Positions 46,263 to 57,741 of a stretch of DNA of 64,000 nucleotides are shown piece after piece. Source of the DNA: Panax quinquefolius (taxonomy: Eukaryota; Streptophyta; Magnoliopsida; Apiales; Araliaceae). Position 1 is the stretch's first letter. Every line of letters begins with the position of its first letter. The notes under the pieces are model-generated. The model was not told where the DNA came from. It did no database searches and saw nothing but the letters and a program-made list of their open reading frames with translations. The stretch is from NCBI GenBank assembly GCA_020205615.1, contig CM035162.1:40910464-40974463 (forward strand), given 5' to 3'. Position numbers and translations under genes: made by a program.

Positions 46263-47400
46263 ATGTCGACTGAGAATATTAACAGTGGAGTAAATGAGAC
46301 CGTGGAGATGCCTGTACTTACCAACGAGGAGAACGTGCAACAGAGCTGGCAATGTACCTCCCATGAACAACACCAATCGAAAGCGATGATGAACGAGGGA
46401 TGTTTAGAAGCTTTTTGCGCTTCATACAAAATCGATGAGGGAGACTCGTGTTCAAAATACGGAGGAAATGATAGCAATTCACGGTGGTCACAAACAAGCA
46501 GCTTCAAAGAGTTGGGACCACCGAATTCGGGGAAAGCCGGATCCGATTAAAGGCGAGACGTGGGTCAAGCAAATTACCAAGATATTCGATGTCTTGGGAT
46601 GCACGGAGAACAGAAGGTTCCATTCGCCACCTTTATGTTCCGTGGCGAGGCGACATCGGTGGAATCAGTGAGCGTACCCATCCACCGCACTCGGCATGTC
46701 ATGGGAGACGTTTGAAGCAGTTCAATGACAAGTACTTCCCCGAAAGTATTCGTCGTATGAAGGAAGTGGAGTTTATTAGATCGGGCGTAATAACACGACG
46801 GTGTCCCAAAGACGAGGCGAAGTTCATGGAGTTATCCAGTTTGCACCTCATTTGGTGGAGAATGAGGAACGATGACGGATGTTTCGAGAGGTTTGAAACC
46901 CGATACGTCAAGATCTCATTTCTCATAAATTTTCTCTATTCGAGATGTTGTCAATGTGGCTCGGTTGTTAGATCGAGATAACGAGTACGTTCAACCGAAG
47001 GACCATAACCGGATCATACCCAAGATAGTAGTCAACAAAATAACGATAACCAAATGGAGAAAGAAGAATACGACAAAAGCGCGGTAACCACTCGTGTGTA
47101 ATCGTGGCCATGAAAATAGAAGCGAGTCTGGGAGGAGATTTTAAAAGAGGAGATTCAACAACGACCATGTGAAGACGTCGGCAGCCAATAGCAATTGGTT
47201 CCAAGGAGGAGAAAGACCATCGATTCAGTATGTTACAAATGCGGAAAGTGGGACATATCATTAAACCGCCCACAACAGTTTAAGGTATGCTATAATTGTG
47301 GAAAAGAAGGACATATCGCTTTCGAGATTATGCGATATCGAAACCCAGATCCAATGAGAATGGTGACTCAAAAGGATGTCCCGTAAAAAGTCAAAGTCAA
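46263..47400 (+). pseudogene. Chromovirus gag (many frameshifts)
   Basis: The start reads MSTENINSGVNETVEMPV, parallel to the gag at 30680 on the - strand. The gag domain is spread over several frames ('FKELGPP', 'KQITKIFDVLGCTE', 'FNDKYFPESIRRMKEVEF'). Knuckle remnants are at about 47230-47330: CYKCGKWDIS lacks part of the first motif, and CYNCGKEGHIAFEI has lost the last cysteine. Many breaks are next to CG dinucleotides. Confidence 0.85.
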
Positions 47401-47990
47401 CGGTTCTTGGAAGAGCGTTTGTCGTGACCGGTCAAAATGCGAGGAACCCGAACGAAGTTAGCACGGGTTAGTTAATTATAAATTCTTGCGAAGTTTATAC
47501 CTTACTAGATACCGGTTCTACCCATTCTTTTATCTCTCTTACTTGCGCTCAACGTTTGAACTTGACTACGGAGAAATTAAACTTTGACCTATCTGTGGAG
47601 ACTCCGTTAGGAGAAACTTTCATTACATCCGTTGTTTAAAAAAAAATCTTGCTTGATTCAGGTTGGCACTATCACATTACCTGTTAACCTTATTTCTATA
47701 GAGATATTTGCTTTTGATGTGATTTTAAGGTTAACTACTCATCATGCCAAAATTGATTGTTTTCGTAAGGTTGTTAGTTTTCATATTCCTAAGCAACCTG
47801 TTATTCGAATTCAAGCAACCAAACCATTGAAGTCAAACTCTTTCATATTAAGCCATAAAGCCATTCGTTTATTGAAAAACGGATGTCAAGCTTTCTTAGC
47901 CATGTCATGGACTTGAACAAAAATAAGTCAGATTTGAATGATATTTCTGTTGTTAGTAAATTTCCTGACGTGTTTCCTGAAGAATTTCTT
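47401..47990 (+). pseudogene. Chromovirus aspartic protease region
   Basis: The active site DTGS (47508-47519, context LLDTGSTHSFIS) is intact. The frame breaks near 47637 and continues as 'IEIFAFDVILRLTTHHAKID' and the linker up to '[13 protein letters not shown]'. The IDW of the usual 'GIDWLTTHH' is missing. Confidence 0.85.
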
Positions 47991-48580
47991 GGCTTACTCC
48001 CAAAGCCTGATATTAAATTTTGTATCGAATTTGAACCCAGTGACAAAACTCATTTCTAAAATCTCATATCGAATGGCTCCTATTGAACTTCGTGAGTTAA
48101 AAATTCAACTATAAATTTGGTACTGAGCCTTTATCTTGTGACTTCCTTTGTGGAATTCACCTAAGCGAACTCTCTGTAGGGGGCGTCATATTCGATGCGA
48201 TAGTAAACCGATAGGTGTCATTGTGATGTGCTATCCAAGATTGGGATATGAGTCACGATTGAGAGCAACCTAAGTCGATGAATCGAAATACGTAGCTTTC
48301 AGACTTAGTTGGTTATTATCGAGATTCGTTGAAGGATATTCTCGAATCGCTATTCCATTAACGCAAATTGACTCAGAGATACAAAATTCGAATGGAGCAA
48401 GGAATGTGGGAAGAGCTTGAAGAACTCAAGAGGAGACTCATTTCAAAGACATTACGACCATGCCATCCTGGAAAAGCGAACGTGGTAGTGGACGCGTTGA
48501 GTAGAAGATCATATATGGGAACGAAAAGCGATGATGTCAAGTATACGCGTAGAGCCAACTTTAATAGAAAAAGTTAAGGT
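47991..48580 (+). pseudogene. RT remnant with deleted core, and RNase H tip
   Basis: RT begins as 'IKFCIEFEP' and 'ELKIQL' (to about 48115). The catalytic core including the (Y/F)xDD box is absent. It is replaced by about 150 bp of foreign sequence (48116-48265), part of which resembles the complement of 34225-34275. RT resumes at 'EQPKSM...IRSF' (about 48268), then RNase H is nearly all deleted. Only its end, 'HPGKANVVVDALSRRSYMG' (about 48465-48520), remains. Confidence 0.8.
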
Positions 48581-49400
48581 TGCTCAAGCCACCAGGCGGA
48601 GCCGATGCGTATGAAGAAGAAAGTACAAGAAGGAGCTATTCCTAAGCGAGAATTGATGAAGAAGGAATACTTGAGTCCACTCTAGACTTTGTGTTCCTAA
48701 CGACTCGATTTGAAGTACAAGATTATGATGGAGGCACACAATACACCATTTGCAATCCATCTCGAAGTACTAAAATGTATCGTGATCTTCGACATACATT
48801 TTGGTGGAATAATATGAAGAGAGAGATTGCAAAGTTTATCTCGATGTGTTTAACTTGCTAACGTGTAAAGGCGGAGCATCTAGTACCTAAGGGTCCGTTG
48901 CAACCACTTGAGATTCCTAATGGAAGTGGGAACACATTACCATGGATTTCGTTTACGGGTCTTCCTACGGTTTCTCAAGGCATCAATTCTATTTGGGTTA
49001 TTGTTGATAGATTAACCAAGTCTCGCTTTCATTTCTTGCCGATATCACGGAGACTTATTCACTTGAACGTCTTTCTCGTATATGACGTAAATGAGATTGT
49101 GAGATTGCATGGCATGCCAAGATCCATAGTTTTAGATCGTGACCCAAGATTCACTTCATGATTTTGGGTTAGTTTGTAGAAAGCTATGGGCGCAATTTAC
49201 GATTATCTTGGCATATACCATCCTCAAACGGATGGGCAATCAGAAAGGACTACTCAAACTCTTGAAGATATATTAAGACTCTGTGTCCTAGATTTCAAAG
49301 GAAGTTGGGATAAGTACTTGCCATTGGTGAAATTCTCATACAACAATAGTTATTAAACAAATATAGGCATGGTTCCATTCGAGGTGTTGTATGGATGAAA
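48581..49400 (+). pseudogene. Chromovirus integrase (interrupted)
   Basis: The zinc-binding part is about 48640-48860. The core includes 'GINSIWVIVDRLTKS' and 'RLHGMPRSIVLDRDPRFTS' (48898-49161). The stretch at about 49210-49255 keeps 'HPQTDGQSERTTQTLEDI', with the catalytic Glu, which the + strand half at 25150-25210 has lost. Several stops and shifts are present. Confidence 0.85.
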
Positions 49401-50005
49401 GTGTCGTTCTCCAGTATGCTGGAACAAGGTGGGTGAAGCAACATTGTTGGGACCCGAGTTAGTACGTATGACTACCGAAAAGATCCAAATGATTCGACAA
49501 CGTATACAAACGGCACAAGATCGACAAAAGAGTTATGCGGATCTTCATCGAAAGGACGTGGAATTTAGTGTAGGGGATCATGTATTATTGCGAGTTGCTC
49601 CATGGAAGGGAGTTACAAGATTTGGGAAGAGAGGAAAGCTCAATCCACGATTTATTGGTCCATTTCAAATTCTTGACCGAATAGGAAATGTAGCCTATAG
49701 ACTTATGAGTATGTCTCGTGTTCATAATGTGTTTCATATATCTCGTACTTATTAAATATGTGAAAGACCGAACCACGTTATTGAGTTAGAACCCAGACGA
49801 GATAGCCAAGACTTAACGATGATGAGGTAGGTACTGTCAAGATCTTGGATAGGAAGGAGCATGTCCCTACGCCAAGAAAGGTCATACCACAAGTTAAAGT
49901 TTTGTGGAGGAATCATGCTATAGAGGAAATGACACGGAATTGGAAAGCGAAAATGAAAGCGAGGTATCCTCACCTTTTCAAACACTAGGTATCGCGTCGT
50001 CCAAT
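49401..50005 (+). pseudogene. Integrase GPY/F module and chromodomain-like tail
   Basis: 49429-49755 is open and reads 'MGEATLLGPELVRMTTEKIQ' through 'LNPRFIGPFQILDRIGNVAY'. A frameshift near 49695 removes the 'LPP' before 'MSRVHN'. The chromodomain-like segment ('KILDRKEHVP', 'PQVKVLWRNHAIEEMT') is in other frames up to about 50005. Confidence 0.82.
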
Positions 50006-50025
50006 TTCGAGGACGAAATTTCATA

Positions 50026-50037
50026 AGGAGGGAGGTT
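50026..50037 (+). promoter_or_regulatory. Polypurine tract
   Basis: AAGGAGGGAGGT directly precedes the 3' LTR. Confidence 0.85.
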
Positions 50038-52647
50038 GTAAGACCCAAAATTTTTTAAATAAAAAGGAATTTCCTTTATTTATTATTTTGAAATATTAAG
50101 GGTTGATTTGATTAATGTGGATAGTTAGGGGTTAAATACGCAAATATTTCAAAATAAGCAAGTGGTTATAAAATATTCATTGTTGTTCAGAATATTCATT
50201 TGGTCGTGGAATATTAAATCGCTTGTCGGGAATATTAAATGCACGGCACCGTAGCACACATGTGTGGGCCCCATAACTAAAAGCGATTGGATGAGAAAAA
50301 CGACAAATATAAGTTGTTTAAAAATAACGATTGTAGTTGTTACCAATTATCTTTGTTGGAATACCCGGTGGTTAAAACACACACTAATACGCGTTGTTGA
50401 ACAAGAAGACACTCAGATTGCATCAATTATTGATTCTTACGTGAAGGCACTACTCGATAATTGTTACAAATTCTTACCGCTCAATATTTTATTTTATTGA
50501 TTCAATAATTGTCATGTTGGTATTTTATATTATTCTTTGTCAGATCAATAATTGTCATTTGCGATATTTCCCATTATCGGATCAATAATTCATATTATTT
50601 GAATAATATTATTAGATAACATTATTGGCAATGTCTAGAAAGTTACATCTAAGGAGAGGTTTGGTCACCTAATTGCGCGCCCGATGAAGGAGAGATCCTT
50701 ATTGAAAAGCCCCTCTTTCCCGGGAACGACTGGTTGTCATAAATGTGATTCTCGTAATATTATTTGTGAATAATTAATTATTGATTCATTGATAAGGAAA
50801 TATTTATTTTATATGAATATAAATGATGGATTTATTTATGTGGTTATTAATGAAGGAATTAATCTTTGAGATGTTTTATTTGTATTTTGTCGGATTGGAG
50901 GTATTAAAAGATCAAATCGGTTATTATTACTGACTTTATTGTGTGAGTTATAATATTTAATCCGATAGTTGGATCGTTGTAATTTTTGGATATGTTATAC
51001 ATATATAAGTTGAGTATATGTCCACAAATTTTGAACCGTTAAAAATGAGCGTATAATTTATTATGAATTTTAAGAGGTGACCGATTCGTAAATTAGGTTA
51101 TAAATGATTTTGGTGGAAAATTCTAGAATTGGTGGGCCCCACTTGTGGTTGGTGAAAAAATGTGCTGAATTTTATTTCAAATGTGGTGGGTGGAATAGTA
51201 GCGAGTAAAAGCCATCAAAGTTGTAGGTTAAGTCTACTTGACGTCTTAACATTTTCCTATAAATAGAGGGCTAAGTTAGAATTGAAAATCACACCGTAAA
51301 CATAAGCTTTCTCTTTCTCTCTATATATTATTAAGCGTATTTTGTGAGTATTTAGATACTTTGAGAGTTCTTTGTCTAATTATAAGTTTCATTCAAAGAT
51401 CACTTCCGACCTTTCCTTCCAAATCTTCGATTCTTTGAGGTAAGGGATGTTATTTTCTTCTCAAATGATATTATTTCTTCATATCATTATCTTGTGAAAT
51501 ATTGGTTGGAACTTTTTATCAAATTTGGAACTTTTTCATGTCGGGGTTACTTATTCATAAGTTACTATTCACGAAGTTACTATTCATGAGTTACTATTCA
51601 CGAGTTACTATTCACGAGTACTATTCATGAAGCGTGAAAATATTTTTTTGTGGAATTTCTATCTTTTGGTGTCTGAGTTACTATTCACGATATACGGACT
51701 ATTCACGATATCTGACTATTCACGATATCGGCACTATTCATCGAAAAATAAATTTCTTCTTTTCGTCCAAAATATCTATTCGGATACTAGCTTTGATTGT
51801 ATCCATGTTTTGATCATTCTTGAATTTTACACCACTATGATTATTTTGAGGTATTTTTGAACATGGATAAAACAAAGTACGAATCCATAATCCTTAATCC
51901 TTGTCATTTTGTTTCACCGGATTCGTTTTTAAAATATTTTTCATCATCCTCGCCTTAAATGATGATATTATTGAATATCTTTGGCACATAGTGCAAAGAT
52001 GAATGATTTCTGAAGAATATCTTTGGCACCAGTGCAAAGATGAACAGTGTTTAAATGAACATGACTAATCGATGAATATCTTTGGCTGTAGTGCAAAGAT
52101 GAATATTTGATTCGGATGTATATTGATTGATGTTACAGGATAAAAGATAGACGATGAACTTTTAAATTCATACATAGAAGATAGTAGTTTGCATTCTCTA
52201 CTTAACTCTTCTAATGAATTATTATTTCATTGCATGAATATTGATTTAAAATTTGTTGTCTATTGTATTCTATTAGATTTTTCCTCGTTGAAGACTAACG
52301 ATAATTTGTTGTATATTATCTTAGTCATAATATTCTTTACCGAGCTAGTTGAGCTCACCCTTTTCCTTGTTGTTCCATTTTTCTTCTCGAGGCGAGAATG
52401 TAGCGAGTACTAGTCGGGGTATGGAATGAAGGTTTTAGAAAGGATTGTTTAGTAGTCCTCACCATTTTGTAAAATAATGTATCAATAAATGTGATGAGGA
52501 TTTATTTGAGTATAGATATTGTCTAGAAGATAATATTTGTATTCAAACTCACGCTTTCTTGTTGTAATAATAAAGATGTAGTTGTTTACATGCTATGTAT
52601 TTTAACAACTCGTAATGGGTGAGGTATACCTATTTTGGGGCGCCACA
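50038..52647 (+). repeat. 3' LTR of the complete chromovirus
   Basis: It starts TGTAAGACCC and ends GGGGCGCCACA and is followed by TGTAT. TATA box 51258-51265; conserved block 50627-50740; 14-bp repeats 51543-51630; hairpin minisatellite 51973-52110. Confidence 0.93.
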
Positions 52648-53920
52648 TGTATAAATCTCTTTGAAATGGTGAAAGTCTTTGTCATTAGAGAGCACATGGG
52701 TGGTTCACCAACTCACCTAAATGTCAAAACCTATTAGTTAGCCAAAATAATGCATTTAGGGGCAAAAAGGTCTTTTGTATTTTCCATTTAATGGCATTCT
52801 TGTAATTTGGCAAACCCTTAGGGTTTGACCCTAAGGTTTAGCACAAATTAATTATAGGATTTCCAATTTAGAGTTTGCACAAAAATTAAATAAATAAAAT
52901 AAATTTTAGTTTCTAAAATTTTGAAATTAGGGTTTCATAATTATGATTAATTTTCTAATTACTTTATACAGGAACATTAGGGTTTAAAATCACTAATTAT
53001 AATTAACTTTGCTACTTTAGCAATTAGAGTTTAAAATTAGTAATTAGTTTTTTTTAATTTCTAATTAGAGTTACTAATTTTAGAAATTAGTGTTTCTAGA
53101 TATTAATATCTCAAAATGTTAATTAGGGTTAACCTAATTAATCATGAAATCACATAACACAGTTATATAATAATCTCGAACTCATGATTGAGTTTCAAGT
53201 TAGGGTTTTCTCATTTCAAAAATTAGGGTTTTCGAAATATTAATTAGGGTTTCTAGATTTTTTTAATTAGGGTTTACTTAATTTATACATTTAATACACG
53301 ACATAAATTATATAACACACTTATAAAACAATCTTGCACTCTAATTTGGATCTCAAATTAGGGTTTAACATTATTACTAGGATTTGGTCATAATACACCG
53401 TAATTGACCAACCATTATCAATACGGAAATACAGTACATATTCATAGCACTAAAAATCAAAATATAATTAATATTATATTATTATTCTCATACCTTGACA
53501 ATAATCCAAAATTAGGGTTTGGATTCCATATCTTGATTTATTCTTCATATTTAACCTTAATAATTAAAGTAAAATAATTAACTTAATAAGCTATACTAAA
53601 ATTCATATAATAAATAATTATTATAATTATTCTACAAATTACTCCATATATTATTTAAATAATATATGCTTATATTTTCATGAAAAATAATTAATAAAAC
53701 ATTTCCACTATAAAAGTAATTATTATAAGAATATACTTTATAAAAATCAATAATTCTAAAATAAAATTATTTGTAAACATTTATGTAATAAATATATTTT
53801 TATTTACCACATAAATATATATATACATTATCTTGTACAAATCCTCATCTTTAAAATAAAAAAAATTATACTCAAAATTTCTTATTTATTTATATAAAAA
53901 TATAGGGTTGTTACACGATG

Positions 53921-54901
53921 TCTAAATTCTTAGAAATTATTATTCATGTTTGAAAGCTTAGTTTGATTTTGCTATTATACTTTGAATCATGTTGCAAGTC
54001 TAAAACTTATTCTTAAATGTATTGAGAAAGGTATCTAAGCCATTTGATTCGCTAGACTAATATTTATGATATAAAGAGCTATCCAAACCAATTACTTTGG
54101 TGCGGAATCTTATAAATCTACTGAGATGAACAACCCTCATTATAGGAGAAATTTTATAATTGTTGGGTAACTGACGTGCGCACAAATAACATGCCTAAAT
54201 ATTATGCATAATATAGGGTACTTCAAGCTAATCACCTATTGTACTTGATTATATATATTGAATTATCGATTTAATACTATTAATTATAATAAGAGTTATT
54301 GGTCCATAGTGACTACTTAGTGTTGAAACCTTTAAATTCTTTTAAAATCTTTCGGTCTATAATGACTCATCGCTTAAAATTCAAAGGATAGTCTTGGAAC
54401 TATTAATATTTCCTTGTTTATAGCTTTATTCATTAATTCTTGAGCTATCTTTGATAATTATACCTTCGAAATTATTAACTTTATATTATGCATGTTTACC
54501 CTTATTGTTATATACTTGCTGAGCAAATTTGTTGTTCATTCTTGCCTCCCCTAAAATATTTCAGTTAAGGCAGAACCTGGTGAACCCTCAGGAAAGGATA
54601 AAGGCAAGGGCAAGGCTATAGATTAGCTTAGTCCTTTTATGTTCTAATATTCCCTTATGATGTATTAAATCTAGCTTTATAAATGTACCGAAAACTTGTT
54701 TAGTATTATGTATTAAGTATGTGGTGCTTTAAGATATGTATTATGTCAGTAACGGTTGTGAGACCTTGGGACGAGAATATTTATATTAAATCAATGTAAA
54801 TTATTGTATTATTCCGCTGTATGAGTTATTAGTGTATTATTAGAACAAGATCGTGAAGCATCGAATTTGAGATATTAGTGTCTGAATTTGGGGTCGTCAC
54901 A
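53921..54901 (+). repeat. 3' part of an old LTR, same family as the long LTR
   Basis: The end GGGGTCGTCACA (to 54901) and the preceding 'TTATTCCGCTGTATGAG...GAAGCATCGA' match the - strand end of the long LTR near 39811-39900 with heavy divergence. No PBS follows. The long-LTR element probably landed in this older copy; CGATG at 53916-53920 could be its target duplication. Confidence 0.55.
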
Positions 54902-56257
54902 TTGACTTTCAGTAGAGTTGTATCCGTTTGCTTTTCAATTTGACCTGTCACATCAATCTGCTGCTTCACCAACCACGTGGGTGTTGTCACTTTTACCAAG
55001 CTAGATGTTAGACACAACATACTCTGATCTTCAATTTCAACTAAGGATGTTTATGAATTTATCTTGGGGTCTTTAATTTACAACGCTCCTTATTGTCAGT
55101 CCTTATACGCTCTACGATTTTAACTAATTATAGAACTTCATGAAGATAGTAGAGTATTGAGCTTGATACACTCAACGATTTGAATTTTACGTTCCGCTCA
55201 ACGAAGCTTGCTCTACGATTGGCTCTCTGCGATTTGTTTTTCTACGTTCCTTCAATCACTTTGCAATCATTACTTCACTTTACGACATTAGAGTGAACTC
55301 TATGATTGGACTGTAGGCTTTCCGATCCTGTTTTAATTCCACGAACTCTAGAAAGTTCAATACACTTTACGAAATGCCAGAGTAACACTACGATCGTCCA
55401 ACTTAACTAAATGATCGATTTTATCCTATCATCTATACATCAATTCAACTCATAAGATCAACCTAACAAGTTTGATATTTCTATTCTAAGTCCTTGTACA
55501 TCATATTCTTATTAAGGACTTTACAAAAACTACTGAAACAAATATACATTAATCATATCATCATCAAATTAAACGTGCAGTTTCTAACATACTGGAATTA
55601 TTATTAAGACGAAATGCTAGATACAACTAAAGGAAGAATAGTAAAAAGAAATTCATGCATTCAAAAAGTAGGGACTTGGAACTCCAAAGATTGAGCCAAC
55701 TTCGCAAGACTATGAGCTACTCTATTTCATATGTGAAGCACATGATTAAATTCAACATGATCAAAACCACGTTATACTACCAATAAAAATGTGCAATAAT
55801 TTACAATGAAAGGATTTTGAAAGTTGTGCAATAAAAATGTGCAATCTTTTATAACAAATTAATAATATTTCTGTATTTTATTTATAATATGTCTCAAATA
55901 AATTCATTAGATATTAGTACTTCGTCACATATATTTTTTTTACAAAAAAATATTAAAATTAGCACTTTTTATGCGTTAAAATGTTATTTATTTAGTCTCT
56001 TTATATTAATGGTAATTATGTTTTTCACTTTTTTGCTTAAAATATATTATATTTAAAAAAATCGCTCCAATAACATAAAATTTAATGGTCCCCCACCGAT
56101 TGAATGTATATATTTACTATTCAAAATTAATCCCCGTTCTTTTTTCGTTTACATGCATGAGTTTTATTACTTATTATTTTTGTTACTTTTTCAAAAATCT
56201 TTATTATCATTATTGTTGTTGTTTTTCTTTTGTTCATTTGATTTGTCTTTCTTTCTT
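54902..56257. other. Unassigned sequence between old LTR and MULE
   Basis: There is a short - strand open frame (54829-55020, 'LTSSLVKVTTPTWLVKQQ') that I do not recognise. At about 55085-55400 a short degenerate motif 'CTCTACGATT' recurs roughly every 20-60 bases in varied forms. The rest, 55440-56257, is AT-rich and shows nothing recognisable. Confidence 0.4.
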
Positions 56258-57732
56258 GGCTTAAATATGAATTAGTACCCTAAACTATAGGTCATATTCT
56301 ACTTCGGTGATCCACCTTTTAATTTTATCAATTAGATGATTGAACTATTAATTTTTTCCAATTGCAATAAATTGAGTCTGCCACGTCAGAAATTGCTGAC
56401 GTGGCTATTTATGTGGGGCCATAAGAAGCTGGTGTGGCTAAAAAATAGTTTTTTAATTAAGAATTAAACAAATTGATATAGTAGAGGGTAAAATGGCCCA
56501 GCAACAATTAACTTGTCTCTTTCCCTCTCCTTTATCTGTATTAAAAAAATACACCAAAAGCTTAAAAAATCCAGCAAATGTTTTTTCAAAGCTTTTTCTC
56601 TCTCCTCGCTAACAGTCGAGATTTGCTCTCACACACACATCCAAATTGGGGTTTTTATTTCAGTTGGGGTAATCTCTTCTCTCTCATCCTGTTTATTTCT
56701 TCGATTAACCATGGTTTTGTGCATTGTTTGAGATTTAGTGGTGATGGTTGGTTGCGATGGTGGCTGGATGGGTAGAGGTGGTGGTACATATTCGTGACAG
56801 TGGTGGATCTAATAATATGATGATAGATCTGGTATGGTAGTTGATCATGGTGGTGTAATATGGTAGTGGCGATGGTTGTAGATGGTGGTAGAGTAGTAGA
56901 TCTGCTGGTGTTAGGTGGTGGGCAGCAACGGAGGTAGAGTAGTAGGCTCAGTCTTATGGAAGCGGCGGAGGCGGCGAAGGATTTTGCAGCGATGGACTCT
57001 ATGTAGGTGGAAATGGTGGAGGTGGTGGCTATGGAGGAGGTCGCCAGGAAGGTGGAGGTGGCGGCAGTGGTTATTGCGATGGCTAAAGGGAAGTCGGAGG
57101 AGGCGTAGTATCAACGCCGATTAAGAACAAGAATGAAAATAAAAAATTGGAAACAACTTTCTTGTGGATCTTAAGATGCATACCAAATTAAAGGATTTGA
57201 TCTGTACTAGTGAATGGCAGTGGTTAATGGAAGTCGCCGGGGCAGCTGCTTTCTTATGGTTGTCAATGCTTATAACACATCTTGTTTATTATGTATGTTT
57301 TGTTTAATTATATTTTTGTGTTGTTTAGTTTAGTTTAATTGTTAATTTATTACGTTTAGTGTATGTTAGTTGTGTAATTTTTAAAGTTAATTTACTTGTG
57401 TAATTATTCATAATTATGTTTTTTTTTGTAATTTGCTTAATTATTAATGTTAATTTTATATATTTTCTAATTTATATTATTTGTGTAATTTTTAGTTGTT
57501 TTATTTGTTATTTTCCCTTTTTGTCCTTTGATCTTATTAAAAATATATATTCTTTTTACACATAAGCACTCATTTAGCCTATTAGGATGCCACATCAGCA
57601 ATTTCTGACGTGGCAGGCCCAATTGAATGAAATCGAAAAAAACTAATAGTTCAATCATCTAATTGACAAAATTGAAAAGTGGATCACCGAAGTAGAATAT
57701 GACATATTATGGTAATAAATTATATTTAAGCC
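56258..57732 (+). mobile_element. Mutator-like element with long TIRs and 9-bp duplication
   Basis: TIRs 56258-56405 and 57589-57732 start GGCTTAAATAT and stay similar for about 145 bp to CCACGTCAGAAATTGCTGACGTGGC. TTCTTTCTT (9 bp) flanks both sides (56249-56257 and 57733-57741). A 9-bp duplication with long TIRs is the hallmark of Mutator-like elements. At 1475 bp it has no transposase. Its GC-richer core (about 56720-57260) and CT-rich leader-like stretch (about 56510-56700) look like captured gene sequence, so it may be a Pack-MULE. Strand is assigned only from that reading frame. Confidence 0.88.
56946..57086 (+). pseudogene. Glycine-rich reading frame inside the MULE
   Basis: The 46-codon frame begins after a TAG and ends at TAA. 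It reads AQSYGSGGGGEGFCSDG, then GGNGGGGGYGGGRQEGGG and SGYCDG. The composition and the GGGYGGG and 'EGGGGG' spacing resemble the C-terminal tail of plant glycine-rich RNA-binding proteins. No RNA-recognition motif precedes it and stops lie upstream, so any capture is a fragment. Another open frame over the same bases (56915-57124, Trp/Arg-rich) is probably its shadow. Confidence 0.35.
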
Positions 57733-57741
57733 TTCTTTCTT

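Larger units (their letters stand above)
43461..52647 (+). mobile_element. Complete Tekay-type chromovirus, both LTRs and TGTAT duplication
   Basis: The order is 5' LTR (43461-46075), PBS, gag, protease, RT remnant, RNase H tip, integrase, chromodomain tail, polypurine tract and 3' LTR (50038-52647). TGTAT occurs at 43456-43460 and 52648-52652. The total is 9187 bp. Every coding domain is frameshifted and the RT core is missing, so it is not autonomous. The LTRs are nearly the same length (2615 and 2610 bp) and identical over long stretches, with differences gathered in short clusters. Confidence 0.93.
39811..53915 (-). mobile_element. Very long LTR (about 4.9 kb net), split by a nested element
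   Basis: On the - strand it starts TGTAACAACCCTATA at 53915 and ends GGGGGCTCTACA at 39811, followed by a PBS, so it is a 5' LTR. Removing the nested element and one duplication (43461-52652) leaves about 4.9 kb. It holds a 165-bp tandem array (41446-42130), a perfect 11-bp-stem hairpin (42219-42246), a CT tract and a TATA box (43432-43439). The 3' end resembles 54805-54901, a + strand relic of the same family. No interior pol domains of this element are visible in the window. Confidence 0.72.

Noticed and set aside
56915..57124. Trp/Arg-rich 69-residue frame as a real gene
   Set aside because: It is a frame-shifted reading of GGTGGTGG-rich DNA. The glycine-rich frame over the same bases is the more plausible source, and even that is only a fragment.
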